Part shown: in pieces, positions 23,168 through 35,083 of the stretch | How the letters are laid out: the number at the start of each line of letters is the position of its first letter | Position numbering within the stretch: the stretch's first letter is position 1 | Assembly (NCBI GenBank): GCA_021325355.1 | Contig: JAJPHI010000009.1 | Location: 1 to 64,000, forward strand | From: Pseudomonadota bacterium | GTDB lineage: Bacteria > Desulfobacterota > Binatia > Binatales > Binataceae | Reading direction: 5' to 3' | Length of the DNA stretch: 64,000 bases | Notes under the pieces: model-generated | Seen by the model: only the letters and a program-made list of their open reading frames with translations | Database searches by the model: none | Told to the model about the DNA's origin: nothing | Made by a program: the position numbers and the translations under genes

Positions 23168-25096
23168 CTAGAGCAGGTCGAAGTTGTACTGAACCTGCGC
23201 GTTCAGCATGTTCTGACCCTTGAACAGGCCCAGAGCACCAGAGTTTTCCTTGTAGCCGCTCAGCACTTCGATCGCGCCCAACTGGAGGAAGTACTTCTTC
23301 GTCCAGGGCGGATTCAACGCCAGCGTCGGGAACAAGGCGAAGGTGCGGCCGCGCGGATCAAAGATCATGGCCCAGTTCGGCACGATATCCGACCAGAGCC
23401 AGCTCGTGCCGAAGCTGAACAGCGCCTGCACGCCGTTCTTCGACTGCTTGCCCGCGATCGCATTGCTGAAACCGCAGAGTTTGCAGTCGTCCATGGTGAT
23501 CGTGTCGACGACTTCCATCGAGGTCGTCAGATTGCCGGTCTGGGTCAGCCACGGCGCATAGGCCTGGTCGATGTCCAGCGCGCCCATCCATTTGACCTCG
23601 TCGGTAAAGCGCTGCGCCGTGACCTGCGAGGGCTGGTTGGTCTCGAGCGAGACGTGGTTCAGATACACCGACTCGGCGCGCGCGACGAGCGGAAGATACT
23701 CACCCCACTGCTCCGGCACCGGCACCGGACGGTCAGCCGTGAAACCCATCTCCTGGATGTCGTACTCGGAGTAGTTCCACAGGTTGGTGTAGGGCGTCCA
23801 CTTGAGCGACCACGGCGAGCCGCCGCTGGTGTTGTCGTTGTAGTAGATGGCGGTCAGCTCGGTCGAACCGACCAGCGTATGCAGCCGCACGCCCTCATTC
23901 CAGTTGCTCGGTTGCATACCCGGAACATGCCAGTAACCGGTATCGAACAGCGTGCCGTCGCCGAGCGGTGTGAACGGGTTGTTGTGTTTGTTGTAGCCCA
24001 GGCGGCAGGTGCGGACGTATCCGGCGTTCCCGCGGCGGGCGAAGAAGTTATACGACGGAATAACGTCAGCGGCGAATTGCGAGCAGCCGTAGAAGAGACG
24101 CAGACCGGGCGAACTTACCAGCGTAAGACCGGCTGAGTCACCACCGTTGAAGTTCGGGCCGCCCGGATTCGGGATGAACGTCGGCGCGGTAAAGCCGAAA
24201 ACCCGCTCGTTCGGATAGGAAATGTCGAAACGCGCGCTCGGACCATGGCTCGCCGCCGGTGCGCACGGGATGCCGCGTCCTGCGGTGATCCACGAACGAT
24301 ACTTGTGGTACGGGTCGCCGGTCTGCTCAGGCCACCATACCGGCGCGAAGCCCGGTTCCAGCACCACTTCGAGGAAGTTCGACGACAGCGGACCCAGATC
24401 GGGCAGATTCAGGATCGGATGGATCATCCACTGCGGGTTGCGCGACTGTTCCAGGTTGGCGAAGCCGAACGCCCAGCAGGTGTCGGTTGGGTTGATCACG
24501 TCGCCAACGCGAAACGCCAGCGACTGGCCCCATACCACGATCTGGTTGCCGACAAAGGTGTCGAGGGGCCCGGTCTTGTTCTGCCACCAGAAGTCGCGAA
24601 TCTGGTAGTTGTTGTAGAAGTCGTTCATCAACGAGCCATAGCTCGTATGATTCGGCGTCGAATAGTACGCATTGTTGGCGCTGTTGAACGAGTAGGGCGG
24701 TTCATAGACAAACCAGGCGCGCCCGAAGAAGTTGTTGTTCTCGTTGATACGCCAGTTGACGTCGGTCTGCAGCAGGGTGCGCGCAACCGCCAGACTGTTG
24801 CGGCTGTGGGTGTATTCCTGCAGCCCCGTCGAGTTCTGCCACATCGCGCCGAGCTGATTGGCATAGCCCGAGACGTGCAGGCCGCTCAGGATGCTCTGAT
24901 CGGCAGCCTGCGTCTGCGGCAGCAGGTTGCTCCCGCTGACCTGCAGCCCATTCGATGATGGCGCAGCCGTATCACCGGCGTGCGCATAGGTCGCGCATAG
25001 CGCTACCCCGAGCGCCAAGCCCGCGACCACCATAGTCGCCCGCAACGTTCCGCTTCGCCGGAACATACGGGCACCACGAGAAGCCCTGACCTTCAT
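23168..25096 (-). CDS. DUF1302-family outer membrane protein
   Basis: 642 residues. The signal peptide (RRSGTLRATMVVAGLALGV then YAHAGD) is followed by a long, aromatic- and Asn-rich sequence with many amphipathic strands (FFGRAWFVYEPPYSF, YQIRDFWWQNKTGP, QIVVWGQSLAFRVGDVINP), and a final strand ending YNFDLL with an aromatic near the C terminus, as in beta-barrels. The GNQIVVWGQS...DVINP segment is typical of DUF1302 proteins, thought to handle uptake of hydrophobic or unusual substrates. It has its own 467-base upstream region and a terminator, so it is monocistronic. The extra Cys residues are unusual for a barrel. Substrate unknown. Confidence 0.75.
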   Translation of the reverse strand: MKVRASRGARMFRRSGTLRATMVVAGLALGVALCATYAHAGDTAAPSSNGLQVSGSNLLPQTQAADQSILSGLHVSGYANQLGAMWQNSTGLQEYTHSRNSLAVARTLLQTDVNWRINENNNFFGRAWFVYEPPYSFNSANNAYYSTPNHTSYGSLMNDFYNNYQIRDFWWQNKTGPLDTFVGNQIVVWGQSLAFRVGDVINPTDTCWAFGFANLEQSRNPQWMIHPILNLPDLGPLSSNFLEVVLEPGFAPVWWPEQTGDPYHKYRSWITAGRGIPCAPAASHGPSARFDISYPNERVFGFTAPTFIPNPGGPNFNGGDSAGLTLVSSPGLRLFYGCSQFAADVIPSYNFFARRGNAGYVRTCRLGYNKHNNPFTPLGDGTLFDTGYWHVPGMQPSNWNEGVRLHTLVGSTELTAIYYNDNTSGGSPWSLKWTPYTNLWNYSEYDIQEMGFTADRPVPVPEQWGEYLPLVARAESVYLNHVSLETNQPSQVTAQRFTDEVKWMGALDIDQAYAPWLTQTGNLTTSMEVVDTITMDDCKLCGFSNAIAGKQSKNGVQALFSFGTSWLWSDIVPNWAMIFDPRGRTFALFPTLALNPPWTKKYFLQLGAIEVLSGYKENSGALGLFKGQNMLNAQVQYNFDLL

Positions 25097-25563
25097 GTCT
25101 TCCTCCCCATTGAGGCAAAGACACTCCGCAACCCGTCCCCAGGGCCGGCTCGTCTTTTTCCCCTGATAATTTAGCCGAAACTACCCGCCGACCCTTCCCC
25201 TTGGTCGGCTTTCTTCGCTGCCGCCACCTCCTCACCACAGGCGCTTTTCGCGCTGGTAGGAATGCTGGGCAGGGATGTCCCTGATCCCTGCCGACAGGCC
25301 CGCGTCACGCGCTTAACACATTCGTAACGCGGCCGGCTGCAAGCTTTGTAGTCGAGTCTGGCAGGGAACGCAACTATCCTCCGACAGGGATGTTGAATTT
25401 TTGATGGACCAAAAACGTCCACTGCGGCAACTTTCACCGCGGCGGGCTTTTGCCGCCGCTCCTAGCCGCTCTTTAAGGATAAGGCTGAACCCGGTTTACC
25501 CCGCGCCGAGCCTCTGTTAACCTATCGCCAGATTAAAGGATAAAGGGAAAGAAGCCGCATCTG
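25097..25563. other. 467-base divergent intergenic region with repeated GRCAGGGA motifs
   Basis: No ORF or RNA gene recognised. It contains GGCAGGGA at 25268-25275, its inverted copy TCCCTGCC at 25285-25292 (an 8-bp dyad with 9-base spacer), and further copies GGCAGGGA at 25360-25367 and GACAGGGA at 25383-25390. A second dyad CCGACC/GGTCGG lies near 25187-25208. The region must hold promoters for rpsO on the right and the outer-membrane gene on the left; the repeats look like operator sites for the latter. Confidence 0.5.
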
Positions 25564-25833
25564 ATGCCTCTAGAGGCCACCCGCAAAAGGGAAATTATCC
25601 AAGCCAACGCCCGTACGGCGACCGACAGCGGTTCGTCGGAAGTGCAGATCGCTCTGTTCTCGGCTCGGATCGAGCAGCTTACCGACCATCTGAAGCTTCA
25701 CGCCAAGGATCATCATTCGCGCCGCGGCCTGCTTCGCCTGGTCGGCAAACGCCGCCGTCTGCTCGATTATTTGCGGGGACAGGATTTCGGTCGTTATCGG
25801 ACGTTGATCGATAAGCTCGGCATCCGCCGCTGA
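25564..25833 (+). CDS. rpsO: 30S ribosomal protein S15
   Basis: 89 residues, standard length. Family motifs are [21 protein letters not shown] and the [28 protein letters not shown] helix-turn that binds 16S rRNA. It is followed by pnp, the classic rpsO-pnp order. ATG 25564. Confidence 0.97.
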   Translation: MPLEATRKREIIQANARTATDSGSSEVQIALFSARIEQLTDHLKLHAKDHHSRRGLLRLVGKRRRLLDYLRGQDFGRYRTLIDKLGIRR

Positions 25834-25837
25834 ACGC

Positions 25838-25860
25838 TGCGGTCGTCTCGCGTCCGACCG
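25838..25860 (+). terminator. Hairpin after rpsO
   Basis: GCGGTCG and CGACCGC form a 7-bp stem with a 9-base loop in the 140-base gap between rpsO and pnp, without a T run. It is more likely an mRNA processing or attenuation structure than a full terminator. The rest of the gap shows nothing recognisable. Confidence 0.35.
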
Positions 25861-25973
25861 CAAGGGACGCATGATCGCCGAGCGGCCTCGCTTTTTCGCT
25901 GCCTGCATCGCAAGAACGCAGGCGCCACGCTGCGGATCAGCGCTGCGTGCTCGTTCTCCCGCAGGAATAGCCA

Positions 25974-28070
<2,097 letters not shown>

Positions 28071-28094
28071 CCGCCCCCGGGTCACGGATTCGCG

Positions 28095-29357
28095 ATGATT
28101 CAGAAAAGCACATTGTCCAACGGCGTTCGCGTTCTTACCGAGAGCATGCCCTCGATGGTCTCGACGACTATCGGCGTGTGGGTCGAGAACGGCTCGCGCT
28201 ACGAAGTCGGGCCGGAAAACGGCGTCTCGCACTTTATCGAGCATCTGCTCTTCAAGGGTACGCGCACCCGCACCGCCGCGCAGATAGCCGAGCAGATCGA
28301 CGCCGTCGGCGGCGTGCTCAACGCCTTCACCGGCAAGGAATACACCTGCTACTACGCCAAGGTGCTCGGCGAAGACCTCAGGATGACGATTGAGCTCCTC
28401 GCCGATATTTTTCTCGATTCGGTGTTCGCGCCTGAAGAGATTGATCGCGAACGCCAGGTGGTGCTGCAGGAAATCTCGCAGGCCGAAGACACTCCCGACG
28501 ATTTCATTCATGACCTCTTCAACCTGCACTTCTGGCAGGGTCATCCGCTGGCCCTGCCGATTTTCGGCACGGTCGAGACGGTCAATGCGATCAATCGCGA
28601 GATGCTCGTTTCCTTCATGAAGGATCGCTATCGCGCGGGCCGCGTGTTCATCGCCGCCGCCGGCGCCGTCGACCACGCCGAACTGGTGCGCGACTGTGAA
28701 CGACTTTTCGGCAATATCCCCGGCGACGGCAAAATCGATCCGATCACCGCGCCGCAGGAACGGCTGATGGTCCTCAACCATGCCAAGAAACTCGAGCAGG
28801 CCCATCTCTGCCTCGGCGGCCCCGGCCTCGCGCAGACCGATCGCCTGCGCTACGCCGCCTATGTCCTGAACACCGCGCTCGGCGGCGGGATGTCGTCGCG
28901 GCTGTTCCAGGAAGTTCGCGAAAAGCGCGGCCGCGTCTACACCATCTACTCCTTCATGTCCGCCTTCCACGACTGCGGCTATTTCGGCATCTATGCGGGA
29001 ACGTCACCCGAATGGGTCGATGAAGTCATCGACGTGACCGTCAAGGAAGTGGCGACCATCGTTCGCGACGGTCTCAGGCCCAATGAACTCGAGCGCGCCA
29101 AGAGCCAGCTCAAGGGCAACATGCTGCTCGGCATGGAATCGACGGACAGCCGCATGAATCGCCTCGCCCGCAACGAAATCTATTTCCGCCGCGATATCCC
29201 CCTCGAAGAAATCGCGCGCGGTATCGAGAGCGTGACCAATGACCAGGTCGTCGAGCTGGCAGCGTCCTGCTTCAGGGCCGACCGTATGGGGATGGTCCTG
29301 CTCGGTGATCTGAAGGGCCGCGAGCTCGGCCCCGAGGTCTTCGCCAACCTCAACTAG
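28095..29357 (+). CDS. Insulinase-family (M16B) zinc peptidase
   Basis: 420 residues. The inverted zinc motif HFIEH (His46, Glu49, His50) lies in VSHFIEHLLFKGT. The second half has the usual inactive-repeat features (GGGMSSRLFQEVREKRGRVY). Similar proteins encoded after pnp are processing peptidases related to mitochondrial MPP-beta. Probable cytoplasmic degradation of short peptides, inferred from the family. No signal peptide. Confidence 0.92.
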   Translation: MIQKSTLSNGVRVLTESMPSMVSTTIGVWVENGSRYEVGPENGVSHFIEHLLFKGTRTRTAAQIAEQIDAVGGVLNAFTGKEYTCYYAKVLGEDLRMTIELLADIFLDSVFAPEEIDRERQVVLQEISQAEDTPDDFIHDLFNLHFWQGHPLALPIFGTVETVNAINREMLVSFMKDRYRAGRVFIAAAGAVDHAELVRDCERLFGNIPGDGKIDPITAPQERLMVLNHAKKLEQAHLCLGGPGLAQTDRLRYAAYVLNTALGGGMSSRLFQEVREKRGRVYTIYSFMSAFHDCGYFGIYAGTSPEWVDEVIDVTVKEVATIVRDGLRPNELERAKSQLKGNMLLGMESTDSRMNRLARNEIYFRRDIPLEEIARGIESVTNDQVVELAASCFRADRMGMVLLGDLKGRELGPEVFANLN

Positions 29358-29513
29358 GGCGGGCAAACACTCTAGGAGCGAGCAAAATCGAGGTAGGGCG
29401 GACTCCGGGGCACGCGGCTCCGAGCCGCCTGCCGCGGCGCCGCGCCCATCGCGCCCTATCCGCTGCATCCCGGATCTCCGCCGGAAGCGATCGCGCAGGT
29501 TTTGCAAATCGTC

Positions 29514-29535
29514 CTGAGTTTGAGTATTAACTCAG
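29514..29535. promoter_or_regulatory. Dyad operator candidate upstream of the BVMO gene
   Basis: A perfect 7-bp inverted repeat CTGAGTT-8-AACTCAG (29514-29520 and 29529-29535) lies 93 bases before the monooxygenase start in an otherwise featureless 271-base gap. The size suits a TetR- or MarR-type dimer. No regulator gene is adjacent. Confidence 0.45.
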
Positions 29536-29628
29536 GAAAGTATTTTCGCCGCGGCTCACGGGGACGGGTCGCGGTTGTGAAACTGCCGCTTCGTCGCGGC
29601 GCGCCCCAATCCTTAAGGAGAGCACAGC

Positions 29629-31446
29629 ATGAGTCTGGAAGAGGTCAAAACCAGCACGATCCCGACGCCCGAGGAGCTCGGCTTCGATCCTGCCGAATTG
29701 CGCCGCAGGTACGCCGAGGAGCGCGCCAAACGGCTGCGACCCGACGCCAACAATCAATATCAGGAGGTCGTCGGCAAGTTCGAGCATTTCACCCATGACC
29801 CCTACGTCAAGCCGATCACCCGGGCGGGCGTGCAGGAAGACCTCGACGCCCTGATTATCGGCGGTGGCTTCGGCGGCTTGCTCGCGGCGGCACGCCTTCA
29901 GGAGGCCGGTATCACCAATTTCCGGATTATCGAAAAAGCCGGCGACTTCGGCGGCACCTGGTACTGGAATCGCTACCCCGGAGCGCAATGCGATATCGAA
30001 TCCTACGTCTATCTGCCGCTGCTCGAAGAGACCGGCTACATGGCCAAGGAGAAGTATTCCTTCCAGCCCGAGATCTTCGAGCACGCGCAGCGGATCGGCA
30101 AGCATTTCAATCTTTATCCGCGCACCTACTTCCAGACCCAGATCAGAGAGGCGCGATGGGACGAGGGGGCGGGTCGCTGGATCGTCAAGACCGACCGCGA
30201 AGATACCTTTCGCGCCCGCTTCGTGATCATGTCGAGCGGCCCGCTCAATCGGCCGAAGCTGCCGGCGATTCCCGGAATCGAGAATTTCAAGGGCCATACC
30301 TTCCATACAAGTCGGTGGGATTACGAGTACACCGGTGGCGATTCCACCGGCGGCCTGACCAAACTGACCGATAAACGCGTCGGCATCATCGGCACCGGCG
30401 CCACGGCGATCCAGGCCGTGCCGCATCTTGGTCAATGGGCCAAACAGCTCTATGTCTTTCAGCGCACCCCGTCGTCGGTCGACGAGCGCGGCAACAAGCC
30501 GACCGATCCCGAATGGGTCAAGACGCTCAAGCCCGGATGGCAGGACTATCGCAACAACAACTTCTGCGCCCTGCTCGCCGGCGCCCCGCTCGACGAAGAC
30601 CTCGTCAACGACAAATGGACCAGCCTCTTCAAGAATCTGAGCCGTCTGCTGTCGAAGGTCGAGGGCAATCTGTCGAATGAACAGATGGCGCTGATGTCGG
30701 AAATTGCCGACTTTCAGAAAATGAATGAGATCCGCCAGCGGGTCGCCGCCACGGTCAAGGATCCGGCAACCGCCGAAGCGCTCAAGCCGTGGTACGGACA
30801 ATGGTGCAAACGCCCCACCTTCAACGACGACTATCTGCCCACCTTCAATCGGCCCAACGTCAAACTGGTCGATACCAGCGGTAAGGGCGTCGAGCGCGTC
30901 ACTGAAGACGGCGTGGTCGTTGACGGCGTCGAATACAAGGTGGACTGCCTCATCTTCGCAACCGGCTTCGAAGTCGGCACCGCCTACACCCGCCGCGCCG
31001 AATTCGAAATCTACGGCCGCCAGGGACTCAAACTGTCGGATTACTGGAAGAAGGGGATGCGCACCTTCCACGGCTTCTTAAGCCACGGTTTCCCCAACTG
31101 CTTCCATATGGGTCTGACCCAGACCGGGCTCGCGCCGAACTTCACCTACATGTTGAACGGCCAGGCGATTCATATCGCGCACCTGGTGAGCCAGGTGAAG
31201 GAGCGCGAAGCCAAGGCTATCGAGCCGACCGTCGAAGCCGAGGAAAGCTGGGTCAGTCTGATCAACGGACCGAGCTACATGAGCTCCTATCTCGAAAGCT
31301 GCACCCCGGGCTACTACAACGGCGAGGGCAAACTCGACGGTACCGGTTTCCTCGCCGGACAGTATCCCGCCGGGCCGGTGGCCTTCTACGAGATGCTCCG
31401 CCAGTGGCGCGAGCGCGGTGACCTCGAGGGCCTGATCATCGACTGA
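29629..31446 (+). CDS. Baeyer-Villiger flavin monooxygenase
   Basis: 605 residues. The FAD Rossmann motif is [15 protein letters not shown]; the BVMO fingerprint FxGxxxHxxxW is exact at Phe220, Gly222, His226 and Trp230; the NADPH motif [15 protein letters not shown] follows. An extra N-terminal region of about 80 residues is seen in larger BVMOs. It inserts oxygen next to a carbonyl using NADPH and O2. AAGGAG lies at 29615-29620. Substrate could be a cyclic ketone, steroid ketone or aryl ketone; the catabolic acyl-CoA genes in the window fit any of these. Confidence 0.92.
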   Translation: MSLEEVKTSTIPTPEELGFDPAELRRRYAEERAKRLRPDANNQYQEVVGKFEHFTHDPYVKPITRAGVQEDLDALIIGGGFGGLLAAARLQEAGITNFRIIEKAGDFGGTWYWNRYPGAQCDIESYVYLPLLEETGYMAKEKYSFQPEIFEHAQRIGKHFNLYPRTYFQTQIREARWDEGAGRWIVKTDREDTFRARFVIMSSGPLNRPKLPAIPGIENFKGHTFHTSRWDYEYTGGDSTGGLTKLTDKRVGIIGTGATAIQAVPHLGQWAKQLYVFQRTPSSVDERGNKPTDPEWVKTLKPGWQDYRNNNFCALLAGAPLDEDLVNDKWTSLFKNLSRLLSKVEGNLSNEQMALMSEIADFQKMNEIRQRVAATVKDPATAEALKPWYGQWCKRPTFNDDYLPTFNRPNVKLVDTSGKGVERVTEDGVVVDGVEYKVDCLIFATGFEVGTAYTRRAEFEIYGRQGLKLSDYWKKGMRTFHGFLSHGFPNCFHMGLTQTGLAPNFTYMLNGQAIHIAHLVSQVKEREAKAIEPTVEAEESWVSLINGPSYMSSYLESCTPGYYNGEGKLDGTGFLAGQYPAGPVAFYEMLRQWRERGDLEGLIID

Positions 31447-31495
31447 TTGTAAGCTGCGCGCGCAGCGGCTTACGCCATTCAGCGGTTGCCCGAAG

Positions 31496-31538
31496 AGAGG
31501 GGCGCGCGGCTAACCCCGCCGCCCCTCTCCTTTAACTT
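31496..31538 (+). terminator. Terminator after the BVMO gene
   Basis: 9-bp stem (31496-31504 with 31520-31528), extendable by inner GC pairs, followed by CCTTTAACTTT. A second dyad (GTAAGC/GCTTAC) lies just before it near 31449-31472. Together they likely end the BVMO transcript before aroC. Confidence 0.6.
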
Positions 31539-31675
31539 TGACGGCGCCGATTCACCACCGGCGGCGGTTTACCGATCGGCGGCGGGCTCGGGCCGCAGCC
31601 GCCGTCGGGTCTTGCAAAATATGGCGGGCCGCCGCCCCCGATGAGGATGCGCGCTGCGACCGTCTCGATTAAGAT

Positions 31676-32848
31676 ATGCCCATGCTCCGCTTTTTGACCG
31701 CCGGCGAATCCCACGGCCGCGAACTGGTGGCCGTGATCGAGGGCGTGCCGGCGGGTTTCGAAGTCCACATTGACGCGCTCAACCGCGACCTCTCCCGGCG
31801 CCAGAAAGGCTACGGCCGGGGCGGCCGCATGGCGATCGAGAAGGACGAGGTGCGGATCGTCTCCGGCGTGCGCTTCGGCCGGACTCTCGGCAGTCCCGTC
31901 ACCCTGATCGTCGAAAATCGCGACTTCAGGAACTGGGAAAAGCGGATGTCGCTCGATCCGCAGGATCGCGGCGCGGCCAAAATCGTCACTCGTCCCCGTC
32001 CCGGCCACGCCGACCTGGCCGGCGTGCTCAAGTACAACCTCGAAGACATCCGCGATGTGCTCGAACGCGCGTCGGCCCGCGAGACCACGATGCGCGTGGC
32101 GGTCGGCTCCTTTGCCAAGCAGTTGCTCGCGCCCTTCGGCATCGCGGTGCTGGGTTATGTCAACAGTATCGGTTCCATCGTCGCACGGGTTCCCGCGGAG
32201 CTCTCCTTCGAGGAACTTGCGCGCGTGACCGAAGACTCCCAGGTGCGGGTCGCCGATCCCGAGGCCGAGCAGGCGATTATCGCGGAGATCGACGACTGCC
32301 GGAAATCCGGCGATACGCTCGGCGGCATCGTCGAGGTGGTCGCGAGCGGGCTGCCGGTCGGCCTGGGCAGCCACGTCCAGTGGGATCGCAAGCTCGACGG
32401 CCGTATCGGCCATGCCCTGATGAGCCTGCAGGCGGTCAAAGGCGTCGAGTTCGGTTTGGGTTTTGAAGCCGCCCGGGTCCGCGGCTCCGCGCTGCACGAC
32501 GAAATCGGCTACGACCACGAGCGGCGGCGTTTCACCCGCCACTCCAACAACTCGGGCGGCACCGAGGGCGGGATGACCACCGGCGAGCCGCTCCGCGTGC
32601 GGATTGCCTTCAAACCGCTTTCCACCCTGATGCAGCCGCTGCGCTCGGTCGATATCCGCACCAAGGACGAGGCGGTCGGCACGATCGAACGCTCCGACGT
32701 CTGCGCGATTCCCGCCGCCGCGGTAATCGCCGAAGCGGTCGTCGCTTTCGAAGTCGCCGCCGCGTTCTGCGACAAATTCGGCGGCGACTCGCTGGCGGAG
32801 ATTAGCCGCAACTATCACGGCTATCTCGAACAGGTCCGCAATTACTGA
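31676..32848 (+). CDS. aroC: Chorismate synthase
   Basis: 390 residues, typical length. Signature motifs are GESHGRELVAVIEGVPAG (residues 9-26), the conserved basic loop RRQKGYGRGGRM, RPRPGHADLAG, RASARETTMRVA, and RHSNNSGGTEGGMTTGEP near residue 295. It needs reduced FMN to convert EPSP to chorismate. It is followed by aroK and aroB at close spacing, a shikimate mini-operon. Confidence 0.97.
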   Translation: MPMLRFLTAGESHGRELVAVIEGVPAGFEVHIDALNRDLSRRQKGYGRGGRMAIEKDEVRIVSGVRFGRTLGSPVTLIVENRDFRNWEKRMSLDPQDRGAAKIVTRPRPGHADLAGVLKYNLEDIRDVLERASARETTMRVAVGSFAKQLLAPFGIAVLGYVNSIGSIVARVPAELSFEELARVTEDSQVRVADPEAEQAIIAEIDDCRKSGDTLGGIVEVVASGLPVGLGSHVQWDRKLDGRIGHALMSLQAVKGVEFGLGFEAARVRGSALHDEIGYDHERRRFTRHSNNSGGTEGGMTTGEPLRVRIAFKPLSTLMQPLRSVDIRTKDEAVGTIERSDVCAIPAAAVIAEAVVAFEVAAAFCDKFGGDSLAEISRNYHGYLEQVRNY

Positions 32849-32870
32849 GGCGAGCGGCGGCGGACGAGAT

Positions 32871-33452
32871 GTGCCGATGGCGCCCAGGCTGATCCTTACC
32901 GGCTTCATGGCCACCGGCAAGAGCGCGGTGGCGCGGGCGATGGCGCGACGTCTCGCCTGGCCGCTGTTCGACTGCGACGCTGCCGTCGTCGCCCGCGCCA
33001 GGATGCCGATCGCGGAAATCTTTCGTACTCATGGTGAAGCCTTTTTTCGAACGCTGGAACGCGAAGTGATAGCGGCGCTCGCGGCGGCCGCCCCGCGCTG
33101 CCCGCAATGCGGCGAAATCCGCCCTGCGGTTATCGCTACCGGCGGCGGTGCGATCGTCGATCCGGTAAACTACGAGGCGCTCGCGCGGGCCGGGGTGATT
33201 ATCTGCCTCACCGCGCGCCCCGAGGTTATCGTCCGCCGACTCGGCCGCTCGATTCGCTCGCGTCCGATGCTTACCCAGGGCGGCAAATCCGTGCGTGAGC
33301 GCGTCGCCGAACTGCTCGAAGCGCGCCGCGCCGCCTATGGCCGCGCGGCCATCACCATCGATACCTCGAATCTCGATATCGACCAGGTCGTCGAGACGAT
33401 AATCGACCGGGTCGCCGCGTTAACGAGTGAGGGATGCCGTCTTTCCGCGTAG
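32871..33452 (+). CDS. aroK: Shikimate kinase with CxxC insertion
   Basis: 193 residues. P-loop GFMATGKS (11-18), shikimate site FDCDAAV and EAFFRTLEREV (conserved FRxxE), ATGGGAIV, and lid RSRPML. Between the last two is an unusual insertion with Cys77 and Cys80 (APRCPQCGEIRP) not found in standard enzymes of about 170 residues. The GTG 32871 start may be replaced by ATG 32877. The 3' end overlaps aroB by 19 bases. Confidence 0.92.
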   Translation: MPMAPRLILTGFMATGKSAVARAMARRLAWPLFDCDAAVVARARMPIAEIFRTHGEAFFRTLEREVIAALAAAAPRCPQCGEIRPAVIATGGGAIVDPVNYEALARAGVIICLTARPEVIVRRLGRSIRSRPMLTQGGKSVRERVAELLEARRAAYGRAAITIDTSNLDIDQVVETIIDRVAALTSEGCRLSA

Positions 33453-34498
33453 AGCTGCCGGCGAGCCCGCACGACGTCCATATCGGCGTCGGCCTTCTCG
33501 CGCGCTTCAACGAAATGCTGAGTGCCGCCCGGCTCGACCGGCGCCGGACCGTGATCGTCACCGACGAAACGGTCGGCGGCCAGTATGCCGCGCCGCTGCT
33601 CGAACAACTCGGCGCGCGCGCCAGTCTCGTCACCGTGCCGCCGGGCGAGAATAGCAAGTCACTCGCCACGCTCGCCTATCTCTACGAGCAGTTTGCGCGC
33701 CTCGAGCTCGATCGCTCGAGCGTGGTCGTCGCGCTCGGCGGTGGTGTAATCGGCGATCTGGCGGGCTTTGCCGCGGCCACCTACCTGCGCGGTATCGCGC
33801 TGGTCCAGGCGCCCACCACGCTGCTGGCCCAGGTCGATTCCGCCCTCGGCGGCAAGACTGCGATCAATCTGCCGAGCGGCAAAAACCTGGTCGGCGCCTT
33901 TTATCAGCCGCGCGCGATCATCGCCGATATTGCCACTCTGACAACGCTCCCCGAACGCACGTTTCGCGAAGGCCTCGCCGAAGTGATCAAATACGGCGCG
34001 ATTCGCGACGCGCCCTTTATCGATTGGCTCGAGACCGCGATGCCCCAGATCCTCGCCCGCGACCCCGAGCATCTGACGACGGTCGTCGAGCGCTCGTTGC
34101 GGCATAAGGCCTACGTCGTCACCAATGACGAGCGCGAGAGTGGACTGCGCCAGATCCTCAACTTCGGGCATACCTTCGGTCATGCGCTCGAAACCGCTTC
34201 CGGCTACGGTAATTACTTCCATGGCGAAGCGGTCGCGATCGGGATGGTCGTCGCTTCACGACTCTCCCGCCACTATGCGGGCCTCAGTGCGGACGATGCG
34301 GGCCGCCTCGCGGGCCTGATCGCGCGCGCCGGGTTGCCGACGCGGATGCCCGACGGATGGCGTTCCGAGGAATTCCTCAGCGCCCTGCGCCACGACAAGA
34401 AGCGGGCCGGCGAAGGGATCGAATTCGTCCTGCTCGACCGCCTCGGTCACGCCCTGCTTCGCAAGCTCGACTTTGACCGGATTCTTGCCGTCGCCTGA
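33434..34498 (+). CDS. aroB: 3-Dehydroquinate synthase
   Basis: 354 residues. NAD-binding segment ALGGGVIGDLAGFAAATYLRG; substrate segment APTTLLAQVDSALGGKTAINLPSGKNLVG; zinc ligands in GLAEVIKYG (Glu), LNFGHTFGHALE (His) and NYFHGEAVAIG (His). It converts DAHP to 3-dehydroquinate, the second shikimate step. ATG 33434 lies inside the end of aroK, with GTGAGGG upstream. It is convergent with the pncC-like gene. Confidence 0.96.
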   Translation: MPSFRVELPASPHDVHIGVGLLARFNEMLSAARLDRRRTVIVTDETVGGQYAAPLLEQLGARASLVTVPPGENSKSLATLAYLYEQFARLELDRSSVVVALGGGVIGDLAGFAAATYLRGIALVQAPTTLLAQVDSALGGKTAINLPSGKNLVGAFYQPRAIIADIATLTTLPERTFREGLAEVIKYGAIRDAPFIDWLETAMPQILARDPEHLTTVVERSLRHKAYVVTNDERESGLRQILNFGHTFGHALETASGYGNYFHGEAVAIGMVVASRLSRHYAGLSADDAGRLAGLIARAGLPTRMPDGWRSEEFLSALRHDKKRAGEGIEFVLLDRLGHALLRKLDFDRILAVA

Positions 34499-34591
34499 GC
34501 CTCGCGGCGCCCTTCCGGAGTGTCAGTCAGGATCGCTCCCTGTCAAAGGTCGCGACGCGCGCTGCAGGTGATCTGTCGCGCGGGCGCGAGC

Positions 34592-35083
34592 TCAGGATCG
34601 CGCCGCCTCGAGGCATCCTGCCAACAGCTCGAGCGCGGCGGCACTGAACTTGATCATGTTTTCGTAGCGATCGCTAATCTTCGTTTCCAGCGTGAGCGCC
34701 CGTTCGATCGGTCCCGCAACGGCGATACAAGAGAACCCCGGCGGGTTGCCATAACGCGTTCCGGTCGGTCCGGCCGCGCCAATCTCCGACACTCCCCAGG
34801 TCGCGCTCAGCCGATTCTTCGCCCCGCGGGCGAGGATTAGCGCCAAATCCTCGGTCACCGACTTGATCCCAGCGAAGGCTGAATCCGGCAGACCGAGCAA
34901 CTCACGGCGCGATTCACGCGTGTAAACCACCGCCCCGCCGGTGAAGTAGGCCGACGCCCCCGCGACCGCCAGCAACGCCGCCGAGATAAGGCCGCCGGCC
35001 GACGACTCGCCGACGGCGACGGTTTGCTTGCGCTCTTTGAGAATCGCGCCGATTTTTTCCGCAGCCGCAATCAGTTCGCGCAT
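34592..35083 (-). CDS. pncC: Nicotinamide-nucleotide amidase (CinA C-terminal domain)
   Basis: 163 residues, a stand-alone CinA C-terminal domain. Signatures: VGESSAGGLISAALL with the nucleophilic Ser, SAYFTGGAVVYT, and GAAGPTGTRYGNPPGFSCIAV (GPxG motif). It hydrolyses NMN to NaMN in pyridine-nucleotide recycling. ATG 35083 is used; the frame continues upstream but runs into the divergent promoter region. The protein lacks the N-terminal molybdopterin-like domain of full CinA. Confidence 0.85.
   Translation of the reverse strand: MRELIAAAEKIGAILKERKQTVAVGESSAGGLISAALLAVAGASAYFTGGAVVYTRESRRELLGLPDSAFAGIKSVTEDLALILARGAKNRLSATWGVSEIGAAGPTGTRYGNPPGFSCIAVAGPIERALTLETKISDRYENMIKFSAAALELLAGCLEAARS

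Noticed and set aside
29527-31071. 514-codon minus-strand frame opposite the BVMO gene
   Set aside because: Shadow frame; the plus-strand BVMO has clear motifs and an RBS.
31532-32920. 462-codon minus-strand frame opposite aroC
   Set aside because: Shadow of aroC and the start of aroK.
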